DNA of 64,000 nucleotides. Origin: Drosophila persimilis. Taxonomy: Eukaryota; Arthropoda; Insecta; Diptera; Drosophilidae. Below the pieces are notes generated by a model, which saw only the letters and a program-made list of their open reading frames with translations, was not told where the DNA came from and did no database searches. The DNA lies in NCBI RefSeq assembly GCF_003286085.1, contig NW_020825374.1, forward strand, positions 434,001 through 498,000, read 5' to 3'. Of this stretch, positions 10,656-20,219 are shown one piece after another (the stretch's first letter is position 1; every line of letters begins with the position of its first letter). A program made the position numbers and the translations under genes.

Positions 10656-11250
10656 AGTGACATATCCATAATTCCCCACATCCCATACACATTATGTTTA
10701 TGTACAATTCATCCACCCCATCCACACAAGTAACAGGACCCCACTCAAGAATCAATAACTGTTTCTTCCCATACTCCAAGCTAGGGCCCCCCATAATACA
10801 AACAATGGACCACATTGTTTCATCAACATTAGAATCACGCCACTCTCGAGAAATCGATTCTTTAGAATCACGCCACTCATGAGGACCAATTAAAGCTAGA
10901 CATAAAACCAAGGAGTATCACATTCCTAGCTCCGTCATGTAATGCAACACCGATCGCCAGCAGTGGATGCCTTTCATCAAAGCCGACGCATCCCCAAATA
11001 TCGATCCAGGCACGTACGCCACCGACACGAAGATGCAGCCGAGGAAAGCAACGCCCGAAGCCAGAGTCGGGAGTTCCAAGAGAAGTGCTCATGGAAACTA
11101 GCCAGCAGCAGAGAGATCAGTTCCGTTTGAGACAAGCAGACCGAAAGTCAAGTCGGGGAATTCATTTAAATCTTGTGACATAAAGATATTTAAGTTGTAA
11201 AATAAAAGTCTTTGTTAAAAAACTTAAAATCGAGTTGCGGATATTTAACT
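10656..11250 (+). repeat. 3' LTR of the errantivirus
   Basis: It is a near copy of the 5' LTR, with about seven differences. It is preceded by GTTGGGGG, a short purine run in the polypurine-tract position, and followed by the target duplicate ATAT at 11251-11254. Confidence 0.92.
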
Positions 11251-11254
11251 ATAT

Positions 11255-11733
11255 ATTATATAATATAATATATAATATATAAATAATGTAAATTAACTTT
11301 TAACTTCCCAAAGCGTCAGCAATCGGTGGCAGCGACGTCCCCTGGCGAGAGCAGCAGCGACGTCCGTCCTCAGCCGCTATGCAGGCAGCGACGTCAGGCC
11401 TCAGCCCCCAGTGATGCCAGCAGAGGCACCGAAAAGCGCGCGAAGCAACGACGAAAGTTAGCAACTGTTATTAGTTTCTAACTAACGATCGGCGCAGAAA
11501 AACTAAGGCCCTATACCTTAACAAGCAAGCACTATTTTTATTTAATAAGTTAAAAGCTAAACTAGTTTGAATGGGTTTAATTCGAAATCGGTAATCGGAA
11601 AGTCTCTATCGCTCTGCCTGGCTCGATATCAACTGGTCCCACCAAAACACAGCCTATTGAGATTTCGCGGTTTTTTTACGAGCGAGTCACTCAAGAAAGA
11701 TAGAACGGAGTCAAAGCATGCTGGTGGAGACTT
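11255..11733. other. No gene; AT-rich target, then a GC-richer stretch with GCAGCGACGT repeats
   Basis: The first 50 bases are alternating AT, the rest of the errantivirus target. GCAGCGACGT then occurs three times (11329, 11354, 11385) at uneven spacing. The short ORFs here have no recognisable motif. A GATTTCGCGGTTTTTTT string near 11660 recurs near 12296, so this may be part of an unrecognised repeat. Confidence 0.4.
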
Positions 11734-11809
11734 ACAAGGTGAATGCACGAATAAGGTGGCGTATGATAATCGCCGAAAGACAGCAAGTGTGGTGATGACG
11801 TCATCTTGT
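11734..11809. repeat. 76-bp unit with inverted ends, copy A
   Basis: It begins ACAAGGTGA and ends TCATCTTGT, an imperfect inverted terminal pair. It contains the core GTATGATAATCGC and a TGATGACGTCA palindrome. A second copy of the same length lies 209 bp downstream. The two differ at roughly nine positions. I do not recognise the family. Confidence 0.6.
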
Positions 11810-11942
11810 TAATAAAGACACTTGCATCCATATGTAAATGTGTAAGGATGTGAACAGACAGTTGGGAGAACTCTTTTCTGAGTGGGGCAGGGAAGCATGC
11901 GGAACAAACGTACAATTCAATTCATGTTTTCCAAATAGACAT

Positions 11943-12018
11943 ACAAGGTGAATTCACCAATAAGGTGACGTATGATAATCGCTGAAAGAGAGCAGCTGTG
12001 GTGATGACGTCACCTTGT
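11943..12018. repeat. 76-bp unit with inverted ends, copy B
   Basis: It begins ACAAGGTGA and ends TCACCTTGT, a perfect 9-bp inverted pair. It shares the internal GTATGATAATCGC and TGATGACGTCA with copy A. It is too short to encode a protein, so if mobile it would be MITE-like and non-autonomous. Confidence 0.6.
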
Positions 12019-12478
12019 TAGACATTTGCAGCTTTTGTATGTATGGACATTTGGTCTATTGAGAGAACACTTGTCCGTGTAGGACAGAGAACTGAAAGAA
12101 TAACTCAAATAACAAAAAAAAAAAAAGCGGCTTTTTTCTCATTTCTGCCATACGCATATTTGGAATGAAAACATTTTCGTGTCCGCCTCCCTTGCTGTAA
12201 CGGTTAACAATTTGTTTATCAATTGCCTGGGCCAGGGTGATGCTCTCTCCCTCTTTTTGGCTTGCGGAAAGAGTGAGAGAGCCCCTGGTGTTTAGATTTC
12301 GCGGTTTTTTTTTACAGACAATTCTCATTCTTTCTATAGGCGTTTATATTACTTTCACACTTGCATTCGCTGGTCCCCCTTCCACTCACTACCCATAACG
12401 GCTCATTCAAACAGCTGCATATACACAAACTATATAATTTTTATTTATTTACATATTTATGTTCATTGGTTTTAATAC
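12019..12478. other. No gene seen
   Basis: It contains an A-run near 12113-12125 and a GATTTCGCGG string followed by a T-run near 12296. No convincing coding frame is present on either strand. Confidence 0.4.
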
Positions 12479-13306
12479 TGTAACGAACCCAAAAGGGTTC
12501 GCTACAACGCCTCCCCCAACGCCCAATAAAAACCCGGCTACTAAATTACAACACCTCGCCCAACGGAAATTGATTTACTACACGAACACCCCCCCCTCCA
12601 CACATAGCCACCGATTGACACGCGCCGTCTTCATAACGCTGACCAAACACACCAGGTCGCGCGGACTTCCACCACTCCAGACCAAGCAACCGGCCAGGCG
12701 CAGTCTTCCGGGTTCATCGGCTACAAAACGATGACACCGCGGAAGCCCACGACAAGCCCCCAACGGCAAACCCGCCAGCTCGCCAAAAACACGAAGGGAC
12801 AGAACTAGGTCAACCCGCGATCGCCAGAATGGCGAAGTGCACCCCGACGCGGAAGTGCACTTCTGAACCCGCTGACACAGCGCCCATTGGCGTATAAATA
12901 GATGCCGACTGAAAACCAGAAAGCAACTTACGCAGAGATCAGGCTCGCAGTACGATCGTTGTACCAAAACTCACGCGGAGATCACAGTACGGTCGTCGTA
13001 CCAAAACTTACGCAGAGACCCAGTCTGGAGTACAGACGCGGTACCCGGAAACCACCAGAAGACATCGGCGCCCAATTAAAAATAAGTCATTTAAACCGCT
13101 AAGAAATACAATAAAGTGTCAAATTTGCAAAGTAAAAACATCCGATTGCGTAAGTTCACCCCAATCCGCCGAAGCACCGACGTCGCCCCACCCCGAGTCC
13201 ACACGGTCGTTTCACATACACAACGCTAGCAACGCCCGCCCGAGCCCCGATCCACCTCTCTACGACAGGCCGTCCTCTGACGCCGCCCTTAAGGTTCCAA
13301 CACATT
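12479..13306 (+). repeat. Possible solo LTR
   Basis: It opens TGTAACGAACCC, which folds back on GGGTTCGCTACA through an AAAA loop. A TATA-like GTATAAATAG lies near 12891, and an AATAAAG signal near 13111 sits downstream in the order expected of an LTR promoter and poly-A region. A GTACCAAAACT(C/T)ACGC string is repeated near 12960-13015. No internal coding region adjoins it, and I could not confirm a target duplication or the exact right end, so the LTR call is tentative. Confidence 0.4.
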
Positions 13307-13689
13307 TCTACAAATTTCTTGTGAACAGACCCCTGGACGTGACTGAGCTTACCTCAGCCTGAAATAGGTCCATCACAATACATATACATATGTAATTATT
13401 TAGCTCTTTGGCGTGGCGGGCAGCGGGCTGTAATCATTTTGTTTTGGACAAGGGATGTTGCTAGGCATGCTCTGTCTCTTTCTATATAGTCTCTTTGTAA
13501 GTAAAGGGAGAAATGGATTTGTTAATGTGGGAGGGGTGATTGATCTAAGATATGGACCAGCAGACAGTGCGGTGCGCTTGTTTGAAGAGGGAGGGCGGTC
13601 TTGGTCAGAATGTTGATGAAACAAAGAAAGAGAGATCGGCTGCCAGCAGCTAGTGTAGGGCTTGAATTGCAGGGCATTGTTTGCATGGC
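13307..13689. other. No gene seen
   Basis: Mixed-composition DNA between the possible LTR and the DINE-1-like element. Short frames on the minus strand (around 13400-13624) have no motif. Confidence 0.4.
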
Positions 13690-14672
13690 TGAGCAGACGA
13701 GGAAGAGTGTGAGAGAAAGAGAGAGAGATAGAGAGAGAGCGAACGCATAGCTACGTAACCGCTCTAAATGGTTTTGTTTATTTTGGCTATAATAATGATC
13801 CGATCTGATCCAGATTCGGCAATATGGTAGAAATGGTAATTCCCTATGACTGTGCGTTTTTAGTTTACTCGAATCTACAATATTTTGGATGCAACAGATT
13901 TTCGTCCATTGTAGGGGCGGAAGGGGGTGGGGCGAAATTTTGAGATATACGTTTTATAGTGAGATCTAACAGGAGTGCTAGAGTGGTTACTCTAGCGTTA
14001 ATAGTCTCTGAGATCTGTGAATATCCCCAGATTTTCGTCCTTTGCGGGCGCGGAAGGGGGTGTGGCGAAATTTTGAAACAAACTCGTCTCGGTCCAATAT
14101 ATTAGGAGTGAGGATACCAAATTTGGTTGCTCTAGCTTTTATAGTCTCTGAGATCTATCTAGGCGCTAATGTTTTGCTCTAAGCAAAGCCGCCTATGCTA
14201 CGTGTGTGTCAGAGAGAGACAGGGCGAGAAAAAATGAAATTGTTTTCTTGATGCTGGCTATAATAATTATACGATCCTATTCAGATTCTGCAGTCTAAAA
14301 AATATGGTAATTTTCTACAATTCTGCGTGTTTGGTTTTCTCGTATTTTAAAAATTGTGGATGCCACAGATGTACGTTCTTTGTGGGGGCGGAAGTGGGCG
14401 TGGCGAAGTTTCGAAATATTTTTGTAGCAGTGACATATCACAGAAGTCTGGATCCAAAACATCGTTGCTCTAGCTCTTATAGTCTTTGAGCACTAGGCGC
14501 TGAAGGGGACGGACAGACGGACAGACAGACAGGGCTCAGTTGACTCGGCTATTGATGCTGATCAAGAATATATATACTTTAAGGGGTCGGAAACGATTCC
14601 TTCTGGACGTTACACACATCCACTTTTACCACAAATCTAATATACCCCTATACTCTTCGAGTACCGGGTATA
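13690..14672 (-). mobile_element. DINE-1/INE-1-like non-autonomous Helitron
   Basis: On the minus strand it starts with the hairpin TATACCCGGTACTC...GAGTATAGGGGTATA. A GAAACGATTCC-type block follows (read on plus), then TATATATTCTTGATCAGCA with the ATAGCCGAGT that typifies these elements, then a run of GTCTGTCCGTC units. The interior has repeated blocks of the type GATTTTCGTCC...GGGGCGGAAGGGGG and TCTCTGAGATCT. A GAGA-rich tract marks the left end, which is approximate. There is no coding capacity, as expected. A related copy lies at 54913-56008. Confidence 0.7.
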
Positions 14673-14837
14673 AAAAATGTATGAAACGGAAGTTAATACG
14701 AGCTGGACAGGCTGTATTTTAATAGATAACAAAAGATGTATGTTGGGTTGGGGGTTGGGTTGACCCGGACGGCCCTCAGAGGGGGCCCCACAGAGGCCAG
14801 TATGGCCCTTAGTTGTCCGGATAGGGGGGGGGGGGGG
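14673..14837. other. G-rich spacer ending in a 14-base poly-G run
   Basis: It contains GGGTTGGGGGTTGGG near 14750 and an uninterrupted run of 14 G at 14824-14837, directly against the 3' end of LINE copy 1. No gene. Confidence 0.6.
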
Positions 14838-14859
14838 CTATGAACCGTCGCGGCAGTGT

Positions 14860-15622
14860 TTAGGGGGTTTTGAAGTCCTTGAGCATCGAGGTATTTTTCG
14901 CATAGGCCAGTAGTTGCTGTGGCGTCCTCTTGGAGGCATCTTCCAGTGATGCCAGCACTGGCGCGCCCAAGTACTTCCTCCTTGCCCTTAAGAGAGCAGG
15001 ACAGTTGCAGATGAGATGTTCTAGGGTTTCGGTTGCCCCAGGTTCGTCACATTTCCTACAACTGTCTCTGTTTGTGATTCCTAGCTTTGTTGCATGCGCC
15101 GCAGCCAGGCAATGGCCCGTTAATATTACCACTAATAATCTGCAGTCCTTCCGTGGTAGGCGCAGCAGGTAGTGGCTGAGTTTGTCATTGCGGTCCTTGC
15201 ACATGATTTTCGAGGTTCTGCAGGCGGTGGTACTCCTCCACCTAATTCGGTTTGTGACCCGGCCTGCTTTTCTAGATCGCTTTGCAGCGTTCTGAGGGAG
15301 ACAGGCACGTTCTCGGTTCTCGTATTCGCTGGGAATCCAGTATCCGCACTGACTTTGTCGTGCTTAGGATGTTTAATGCCTCCCTGCTCGCCAAGACATT
15401 TCTGGAACTGACTGCGGACGAATGCATGGATCTTATCGCCGCTTGGCTATCGACGAATAGGTTGACCGCATCGTGTGCTCTTTCAGTGAAAGGAGCGACC
15501 TCTGCTGCTTTCCTGATGGCAAAAACCTCTGCCTGGAATATGCTACAATGGTCCGGTAGCTTATATGACAGCCTTATCTCAGGGTCTGTACAGTATAGGC
15601 CCGCTCCTATTCCTCCGTCCAT
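14860..15622 (-). pseudogene. LINE copy 1 ORF2, RNase H and C-terminal zinc motif
   Basis: The RNase H part (15272-15622 plus a few codons upstream) carries TDVSKMDGGIGAG at its start, a Glu in QAEVFAIRKAAE and an Asp in LFVDSQAAIRS, the usual D-E-D pattern. After a frame change, 14860-15204 encodes a tail with CRKC...HLIC (C-x2-C-x11-H-x4-C), the zinc motif often found at the end of such LINE proteins. A 341-bp piece covering this 3' end recurs at 38024-38364. Confidence 0.8.
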
Positions 15623-17769
15623 CTTAGAGACGTCCGTATATATATATTGAGGTGCTCCGTTTGGTCTCTTCCGATTTTCCAGTCTTCAGGTCCCAAAGAT
15701 GCAGTTGTTTTTACGTCGAGGCATGTTTGGGGCGTCATGTAATCAGTTGATCTGTTCATTTCCCTTCCAATTGAACTATGCCCGTATTCTTGTGGCGACA
15801 TATTTCCTGAAGCGATGAGGCGTTGTGCTGCCTTTCCTGCAGTCAGACGGGCGTGGATGTCTAGGGGTTCGATTCCAAGTAGGGTTTCGGGTGCTTTTGT
15901 TGGGGTTAACCTCAGCGCCCCTGTAATACAGAGCAAAGCCTGTCGCTGAGTCCTTTCCATAAGCTTATGATACGTTTTCTTTCCAGTAGCTTGCCACCAC
16001 ACTAAGACTCCATACAGCAGAGTTGGTCGCACCACCGAGATGTAAGTCCAATACATCAGAGCCGGAGACAGGCCCCATGTGCTGCTGAGCATCTTCTTGG
16101 ATGCATAAAGCGCAATGGTGGCCTTCTTCACCCTTTCCAATACATTGGGTTTCCATGCCAGTTTACTATCCAGTACTGTGCCCAGGTATTTGACTTGTGT
16201 TTTTGGGTTTAGCCTAGTTTGATTGATCTTCGGGGAGGTCCATATCGGTACCTTGTAGCTCTTGGTAAAGAGGATGAGGTCCGTCTTGTCCGCGTTGATA
16301 CTGAGTCCTACTTCTTCCACCCACTCGCGTATCTCCCTGAGTGTTCGTTCCATTAGTGAGCTGAGGGTCGATGGGCAAGCACCCGTAATAAGTATGCTTA
16401 TGCCGTCCGCATAAGCTGTTATTATTGGGGCCTTCCTTTCGTATCTCTTGATGAGGTCGTCGACCACCAGATTCCACAGGAGGGGCGACAGGACTCCCCC
16501 CTGGGGTGTGCCTCTGTGTGCCTCTTCACCATGGAAGCGGTGCCCCACTCTGATTGCACCCGTCTGCAACCTAGGAGGTTCCTTATCCACAGGTTGATTG
16601 CTGGGTGTGTATTAGGTATTTTGCCCAGGTATTTGACTTGTGTTTTTGGGTTTAGCCTAGTTTGATTGATCTTCGGGGAGGTCCATATCGGTACCTTGTA
16701 GCTCTTGGTAAAGAGGATGAGGTCCGTCTTGTCCGCGTTGATACTGAGTCCTACTTCTTCCACCCACTTCCAGGCAATTTGTTATTGCTTCCGTAGCCAC
16801 GTTGTTGAGTGTTCCGGAGATGACCACGAATACTCCCAGTGCATACTTTTTATTGTGAAGGGCTTTCTCAATAGTAGCTACTAACGAATGTAGTGCGGTC
16901 TCCACCGATTTCCCTTTAGTATAGGAATGCTGGTTGGTTCACATCAGTCCCCCTACCTCATTCCTGATGTGTAAGTCCAGCCGCTTTTCTAGTGTTTTTA
17001 ATATAAAGGAGGTAAGGCTAATCGGTCTATAGTCCTTGGGACTCGAATGGCTGCACTTTCCTGCCTTTGGGAGGAAGACAACTCTCGAGGTTCTCCATTG
17101 GATAGGGATATAGCCAGTAGTTATACAAGCTGTGAATGTTGCGGAGAGCCATGGGGTAATCGCCTCTTTGGTCACCTGCATCATGGCTGGGAATATCCCG
17201 TCAAGTCCTGGTGCTTTTGTGCCCGCAAAGGAGTCTATTGCCCAGTGGATTCGCTTGGTGGTTAACAGATCTGTTGGGGGGTGTTGTTCCTCGGTTGCTA
17301 GGTCCCGGTGCTCTTTGGCATCAGCGACCTCGGTGCAACCAGGGAAATGTTCCTCCATTAGTGATGTTAGGGCGTCGTCACTGCCCTCTGTTCACTGTCC
17401 GTCGTCTAGCTTTAATAGGCTTTGTATGGTAGGCTGCTTAGAGAGCAGCTTCCGTAGCCGTGCGGTTTCTGGTACTTTCTCGATGTTGGAGCAGAAGGTC
17501 CTCCACGAGTTCCGTTGTGCTTTACGTATTTCCATCTTGTAGCTCCTGAGTAGGAGTCTGTATTCCTCATAAACGATCCCTTCGTTCGCTTGTTTGGCGA
17601 TCTTAAAGAATTCCTTGAGGTTGTCCCTTTGAACAGAGAGATCCCGGCTCCAACAGAGTGGCTTGGACCTCTTCTTCGTCCTCGAGGGTTTGCACGATGT
17701 GTGGTAGGCGTCCAGCAACGCGTTGGATAGGGTCTCTGGAGACTTCTCTATGTCTTCCGCGGATTTCAC
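15607..17769 (-). pseudogene. LINE copy 1 ORF2, reverse transcriptase (broken)
   Basis: The pieces in order are: a basic linker (17392-17769) ending in an in-frame TGA; the RT fingers (16939-17358: KAPGLDGIFP, YRPISLTSFILKTLEK); a motif-A region (16657-16905); and the palm/thumb (15607-16590: GTPQGGVLSPLLWNLVVDDL, then the motif-C region). Motif A reads FVVISG where copy 2 has FVDISG, so the catalytic Asp is lost. Motif C reads YADG where YADD is normal. A 147-bp duplicate interrupts the order at 16622-16768. The enzyme is certainly inactive. Confidence 0.85.
16622..16768 (-). repeat. 147-bp duplicate inserted within LINE copy 1
   Basis: It repeats 16179-16325 in the same orientation with no difference that I noticed. 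Copy 2 lacks it at the matching point, where GTGTATTAG leads within a few bases to CCAGGCAATTTG. The insertion is therefore specific to copy 1. Confidence 0.85.
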
Positions 17770-18551
17770 TGTGCCCGGACTCGCTTTCGAAGCTTCAAAG
17801 TAACTGTCTTTTTAACCTCTTCCCATTTGGTATTCCGGGGGTTTCTATAGACTATGACCTTCGAAGAATGTTTGAAGTCGCACTTAAACTGAATGTACTT
17901 GTGATCTGAGAAGGAGGGTCTTTCAAGGACCCTCCAGCTAGATACCGTAGTACTGTTTCCCGTTGCAAGTGTTAGGTCTAGCACGTTGGATGAGGTTGGA
18001 CCTACGAAGGTGTGCTCCTCCCCGACGTTTGCTATATATAGATTAGTTGTTAGTATAAAGTCTAAGAGTGACTCACCTCTATCATTGATGTCGGTGCTTC
18101 CCCACACATTGTGGTGGGCATTGGCATCCGTCCCGATAACGAGTTGATAGTTTTTAGTGCCGGCTTCTGTCATCAGGCTCCTGAGTTCGTCGGGTGGTGC
18201 GGGTCTGTCATGAGCCATGTAGCAGGAAGCCACCAGAAGGCGCTTTTCCTCACTTTCCAGCATCACAACCGTCAGGTCATCCGTGCTGTAATGAGACATA
18301 AGGTAAGCATGGATTCCCTTTCGTACGAGTACGACGGTTCTGTTCCTGCTTACCGATGTTGAGTAGAACAGGTTATGATTTGAGGACTTTAGTCCGGCCA
18401 CTGAATTGCCTGTCGCCATCCAGGGCTCCTGGACTAGAGCTATGTCGGCGAGCCCTTGCTCCATGGCGATGAGGAGCTCCGCCGACGCTACCTTGCTTTT
18501 ATGCAAGTTGAGCTGCAGCACACTCAGCATGGGTGGCTGGCTCACTTGCAT
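17766..18551 (-). pseudogene. LINE copy 1 ORF2, endonuclease domain
   Basis: This is an APE-type endonuclease that nicks the target DNA for primed reverse transcription. The motifs appear in order: LQLNLHKS near the start, LVQEPWM near residue 40, IGTDANAHHNVWGS near 140, LDLTLA near 190 and SFSDHKYI near 213. The ATG at 18551 is a plausible ORF2 start. A separate 78-codon acidic frame (18499-18735) overlaps it in another phase, starting just after the ORF1 stop. The frame ends at 17766 and the RT leader continues in a different phase, identically in copy 2. Confidence 0.8.
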
Positions 18552-18738
18552 CCGACGCGTTGACTACTGACGTCAGGTCACCGTCTTCCTCGTCTTCGTC
18601 CTCAAGCGCAAGACCCTGGGCGGCCTCCACGATGGACTCGAGACCTAAGTCCTTTTCTACCTCGCCTACCTGCAGGGTATGCGCGTCCTTGTCCTCAGGG
18701 TGGCGCTTTTTGAGGCGCAGGTAGACGCTACCCATGCC

Positions 18739-19950
18739 CTACGCCATCTTCCCGAACTTGGGATACAGCAGGTCCTCTGCCTCCTTGTTTATTTGGAGGA
18801 TCACACATTGGCCCCCCTCGTTGGGTAGTGGGCTACCAATGTGTAGGATCCTCCAATCGGTCGTTGGCACGTCCGCGTTTTGCCGCTGAAGGAGCTTCAG
18901 CGTTCGGTCCCCCTGGATTGTGATGGGGAAGAGTACCTTCGCCTTAAGCTTGGACGGGATAAGCTCCCGGTCCACAACCTCCAGCTTGGCCCCCTCCCTC
19001 ATCGCCTCCAGTTGGCAGACCGTACGCGTCAGCCACCTTAGGGTTGGATCGTCGTTGCACTTTAGGATCTTAACCCCATTTAGCCACCCAGCACCATCGA
19101 ACATGGGCATACGGGCCGCGGGGTCCTCTTCCATGTGTGCAAACAGTGCGTCGACGAGACGCGCGTGCACAAGCTTCCACTGTGCCGCTGACATCTTGCC
19201 GTTTTCCTCGCTCCGGTCGATGAGTGCCACGATCAAATGTCGTTTGGTCACATCGCTGACCTTCGCTTTCGGTTTCGATGGCTTCTTGGCCGCTTTCGGT
19301 GAAGGGGCTGCACTCTTGGGCCCGCGTTGCCGCTTGCTCACCGGAGTGTCTTTAATGGCACTCTCAGTCGAGCGTTGCCTCTTGGTGGCCATCATCTCCT
19401 CCATCTTATTGGCATATTCGCCATTCGACGCCCTCATCTGTGGCATCTGGGCGTAATGTAGTCGGCCCTCCTCTACTCGCTGCTCGGCCCAGGCTAGCTT
19501 GACCTTCTCCTCCTGGGAGATGTCTTCTTCACCTTGCAGCCGGCTTTTGATATTGAGGTCCGCTTTGTATTGTGCTTTGGCCTTCATCCCCTCTTTGGAA
19601 CGCTTCGGCCCTTCCCTACGCAGGGAGCTGGTGCCTGGTTCCGGCGAGCGGAGAAGGCTCTCTTCCTCCGTCCTGCTCAGAGAGAGCACGCTCTCCAGAT
19701 CCGTGTCTGTGTCGACTACGACATCTGTGCGGCTCAACTTGCAGGCTGCGGAGTGAGTTGTTTTTGTTGTTGTTGTTGTGGCAGTAGCTTTACAACTGAC
19801 TTGGCCTGCTCCCGCCAAGTCTGAGGTGTGACCGCTGGCGACACGCAGAGAGGATTGCTCCTCCCCGTGCCCGCCGGTGGTAGCAGTCACGCTTTCCACC
19901 GACGATTGGGTTGACATACCAACCCATGCTTGCTCCTTATCAGCCTCCAT
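18739..19950 (-). CDS. LINE copy 1 ORF1 (403 codons)
   Basis: ORF1 proteins of LINEs bind the element RNA and form the RNP. The N-terminal 200 residues are low complexity (Ser, Thr, Glu, Lys; a TTTTTKTT tract near 55-65) and include a basic patch KPSKPKAK near 225. The C-terminal 190 residues form a folded-looking domain (WKLVHARLVDALFAH, GWLNGVKILKC, LRWLTRTV). It resembles the DUF4780-type domain seen in some insect element ORF1s, but I cannot verify this. I see no CCHC knuckle. The frame is open from ATG 19950 to TAG at 18739-18741. The copy at 48775-49986 has a nonsense codon that this one lacks. Confidence 0.7.
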   Translation of the reverse strand: MEADKEQAWVGMSTQSSVESVTATTGGHGEEQSSLRVASGHTSDLAGAGQVSCKATATTTTTKTTHSAACKLSRTDVVVDTDTDLESVLSLSRTEEESLLRSPEPGTSSLRREGPKRSKEGMKAKAQYKADLNIKSRLQGEEDISQEEKVKLAWAEQRVEEGRLHYAQMPQMRASNGEYANKMEEMMATKRQRSTESAIKDTPVSKRQRGPKSAAPSPKAAKKPSKPKAKVSDVTKRHLIVALIDRSEENGKMSAAQWKLVHARLVDALFAHMEEDPAARMPMFDGAGWLNGVKILKCNDDPTLRWLTRTVCQLEAMREGAKLEVVDRELIPSKLKAKVLFPITIQGDRTLKLLQRQNADVPTTDWRILHIGSPLPNEGGQCVILQINKEAEDLLYPKFGKMA

Positions 19951-20219
19951 ATTTGGCCCTAAGGTCCATACTGGTTAATATTTTTCGGGGGGACCACCCC
20001 CTATCGTTTTAGGCCTGACCGCCAGGCACCTCTAGCCATGGCCCTGGTTCGGTTCCCCCGACTTTGAATCGGGAAGACGCCGGACCATAGCCTTAGCTAG
20101 ACACTGCATTACCCCGGACAGAGCAAGCGACAGTGCATTACCCTTGTCCGGGGCAATGCAGTGTCCATTGCCCAGCCGGCACCCTCGTGGAGGGTTCAGC
20201 TAGAGGATTTTCGCCAGCC

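Larger units (their letters stand above)
4137..11250 (+). mobile_element. Full-length errantivirus (Ty3/gypsy with env), 17.6/297/tom-like
   Basis: The element is 7,114 bp long. It is bounded by direct LTRs (4137-4732 and 10656-11250) and by an ATAT duplication at 4133-4136 and 11251-11254. Between the LTRs, in order, are a tRNA-Ser primer site, gag, protease, RT/RNase H, integrase and env, followed by a short purine run before the 3' LTR. I counted about seven differences between the LTRs over roughly 595 bp, so the insertion is recent. The AGT...ACT LTR ends and the AT-rich target are typical of the 17.6/297 group. Two frame changes in pol (near 6320-6347 and near 8085) make this copy defective for pol, while gag and env are open throughout. 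It is annotated only as it stands in the genome. Confidence 0.93.
14838..20219 (-). mobile_element. LOA/Bilbo-like LINE, copy 1 (near full length, dead)
   Basis: On the minus strand the order is ORF1, then an ORF2 made of endonuclease, RT, RNase H and a C-terminal zinc motif. An RNase H after the RT in this type of LINE points to the LOA/I group. The 5' boundary at about 20219 is where identity with copy 2 (46772-50246) ends and gypsy pol begins. The 3' boundary at 14838 matches that of a short fragment at 38024. ORF2 carries a nonsense codon, several frame changes, an inserted 147-bp duplicate and two altered catalytic positions, so it cannot move by itself. Confidence 0.85.

Noticed and set aside
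18920..19456. 178-codon plus-strand ORF opposite LINE ORF1, repeated at 48956-49492
   Set aside because: It is an antisense shadow of ORF1; its repetition only reflects the duplicated LINE.
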